DNA of 6,818 bases from Candidatus Cloacimonadota bacterium (GTDB lineage: Bacteria > Cloacimonadota > Cloacimonadia > JGIOTU-2). Below, piece after piece: positions 6,082 to 6,818 of this stretch (positions are counted from its first letter, which is position 1; each line of letters opens with the position of its first letter). The notes below the pieces were generated by a model, which saw nothing but the letters and a program-made list of their open reading frames with translations, did not search any database and was not told where the DNA came from. The position numbers and the translations under genes were made by a program. The DNA lies in NCBI GenBank assembly GCA_030628975.1, contig DAOVPZ010000060.1, forward strand, positions 1 to 6,818. The letters are read 5' to 3'.

Positions 6082-6818
6082 TATTTAACCTCCAATGTTA
6101 ATATCCCATCCCATTTCTTTGGTGATTTTTTCTTATAATAAATGCAACGGTCTAACATAACCTTAGATGCATTATCTTTTTGCGGACTTTCAGAGAGTTC
6201 TTTAAATAGGCATATTGCCTTTTCCCAATCTCCTTCACGATATAACTGTAACCCAATATGGTATTGTTCTATCCAATTATACTTATTTGAAAGATCGTCT
6301 CCCTTCTCATCAATAAGTTCATATATCTTAGTTGGCTCTTTTTTCCCTTTTACTCTCAAACAATCCAATTCCCTGCAAATAAAATTGTCAGATGCCAGTT
6401 CGTAAGTAGATTGACTAATAATAATATTAGTTTTGAAAATTTTATTCACACCTTCAAGTCTCGCTGCAAGATTAACATCATCTCCAATTGCAGTATAATC
6501 CATTCTAAGCCTTGAACCAATATTCCCAACTACAATTGGACCAGAGTTCATTCCAATTCTTGTGTTGAGATGAAAGTTAGATGCTGAGGAGAGCTTCTCA
6601 CCTGTTTTAATTAGACTTAAGCTGAAATTACGATGAGCCAGTGCTGCTTTGCAAGCCATAACTGCATGGTCTTCACGATGAATGGGAACGCCAAAGATTG
6701 CCATAATCCCATCACCAGTATATTTGTCAAGCAAACCATTATGGTCTAAAATTATTTGGGTCAATCTTTCAAAATATTCATTAAGATATTGAACTAAATC
6801 AATTGCACTTTTGCCTTC
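6081..6818 (-). CDS. Class III adenylate/guanylate cyclase, C-terminal part, 5' end beyond the window
   Basis: The reading frame stays open to the window edge, giving 245 visible residues; the upstream 18 residues (with LVQYLNEYFERL) are typical cyclase sequence, so the true start lies outside. It would make a cyclic nucleotide from ATP or GTP. Visible active-site residues are the second metal Asp36 in KYTGDG, the substrate-selecting Lys32 and Thr109 (in MDYTAIGDD), and the ribose/transition-state pair Asn116 and Arg120 in NLAARLE. The Lys/Thr pair favours adenylate cyclase of subclass IIIb. The first metal Asp lies outside the window. After the catalytic domain, residues 180-245 hold a short helical, TPR-like tail (QYHIGLQLYREGDWEKA) ending in KKWDGILTLEVK, an ending common in CHASE2-type membrane cyclases; an N-terminal CHASE2 sensor is therefore likely but unseen. 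The stop codon TAA (6081-6083) shares a base with the ATG of the M48 protease gene. Confidence 0.92.
   Translation of the reverse strand, partial: EGKSAIDLVQYLNEYFERLTQIILDHNGLLDKYTGDGIMAIFGVPIHREDHAVMACKAALAHRNFSLSLIKTGEKLSSASNFHLNTRIGMNSGPIVVGNIGSRLRMDYTAIGDDVNLAARLEGVNKIFKTNIIISQSTYELASDNFICRELDCLRVKGKKEPTKIYELIDEKGDDLSNKYNWIEQYHIGLQLYREGDWEKAICLFKELSESPQKDNASKVMLDRCIYYKKKSPKKWDGILTLEVK
6089..6093 (-). promoter_or_regulatory. Ribosome binding site of the M48 gene, inside the cyclase gene end
   Basis: GGAGG on the minus strand, 7 bases before the ATG at 6081 and within the last codons of the cyclase gene. With the TAATG stop/start overlap, it indicates coupled translation of cyclase and protease from one mRNA. 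Confidence 0.82.

Noticed and set aside
6142..6405. Plus-strand frame of 87 codons
   Set aside because: It is antisense to the conserved cyclase tail and has no recognisable features.
6762..6764. TTG as start of the cyclase gene
   Set aside because: The frame is open to the window edge and the upstream residues match typical cyclase sequence, so the gene is simply cut by the window.

Overview
The window carries five genes, all on the minus strand and read from the right-hand end to the left: a class III nucleotide cyclase (5' end outside the window), an SH3-M48 metalloprotease, a WD40-caspase protein, an LPP20/DUF4384-type protein, and a VIT-domain protein (3' end outside the window). There are no rRNA, tRNA, CRISPR or transposase genes. 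The stop codons seen are TAA, TAG and TGA, and strong AGGAGG-like ribosome binding sites precede the four visible starts, so this is bacterial DNA with the standard bacterial code. The DNA is AT-rich. The exported LPP20-type protein and several N-terminal signal sequences fit a Gram-negative cell. The domain mix and the palindrome-rich spacers recall FCB-group or candidate-phylum bacteria such as Cloacimonadota, but that is a guess from gene style and not a placement.

Layout. At the right end (6081-6818) is the catalytic C-terminal half of an adenylate/guanylate cyclase. Its stop codon overlaps the start codon of the M48 protease (4816-6081). A 184-base spacer follows, then the 826-residue WD40/Ig-like/caspase protein (2151-4631). 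After a 132-base spacer comes the 510-residue LPP20/DUF4384 protein (486-2018). After a 60-base spacer comes the VIT protein (1-425). No spacer contains a hairpin followed by a T-tract in the direction of transcription, so read-through as one operon is plausible, though not shown.

How the genes may work together. The four downstream products all start with an export signal. They pair two different proteases (zinc M48 and cysteine C14) with modules usually used for protein binding (SH3, WD40, Ig-like, VIT, DUF4384). The cyclase ends in the way CHASE2-type membrane cyclases commonly end, so it could be the sensor of the set. A working inference is an envelope-located proteolytic or surveillance system linked to cyclic-nucleotide signalling; nothing in the sequence fixes its substrate.

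The most unusual non-coding signal is a family of short palindromes that occupies all three gene-gene spacers and is absent from the overlapping cyclase/protease junction. One composite element (about 2041-2115) recurs in degraded form at 4732-4787, with the same order of sub-motifs.
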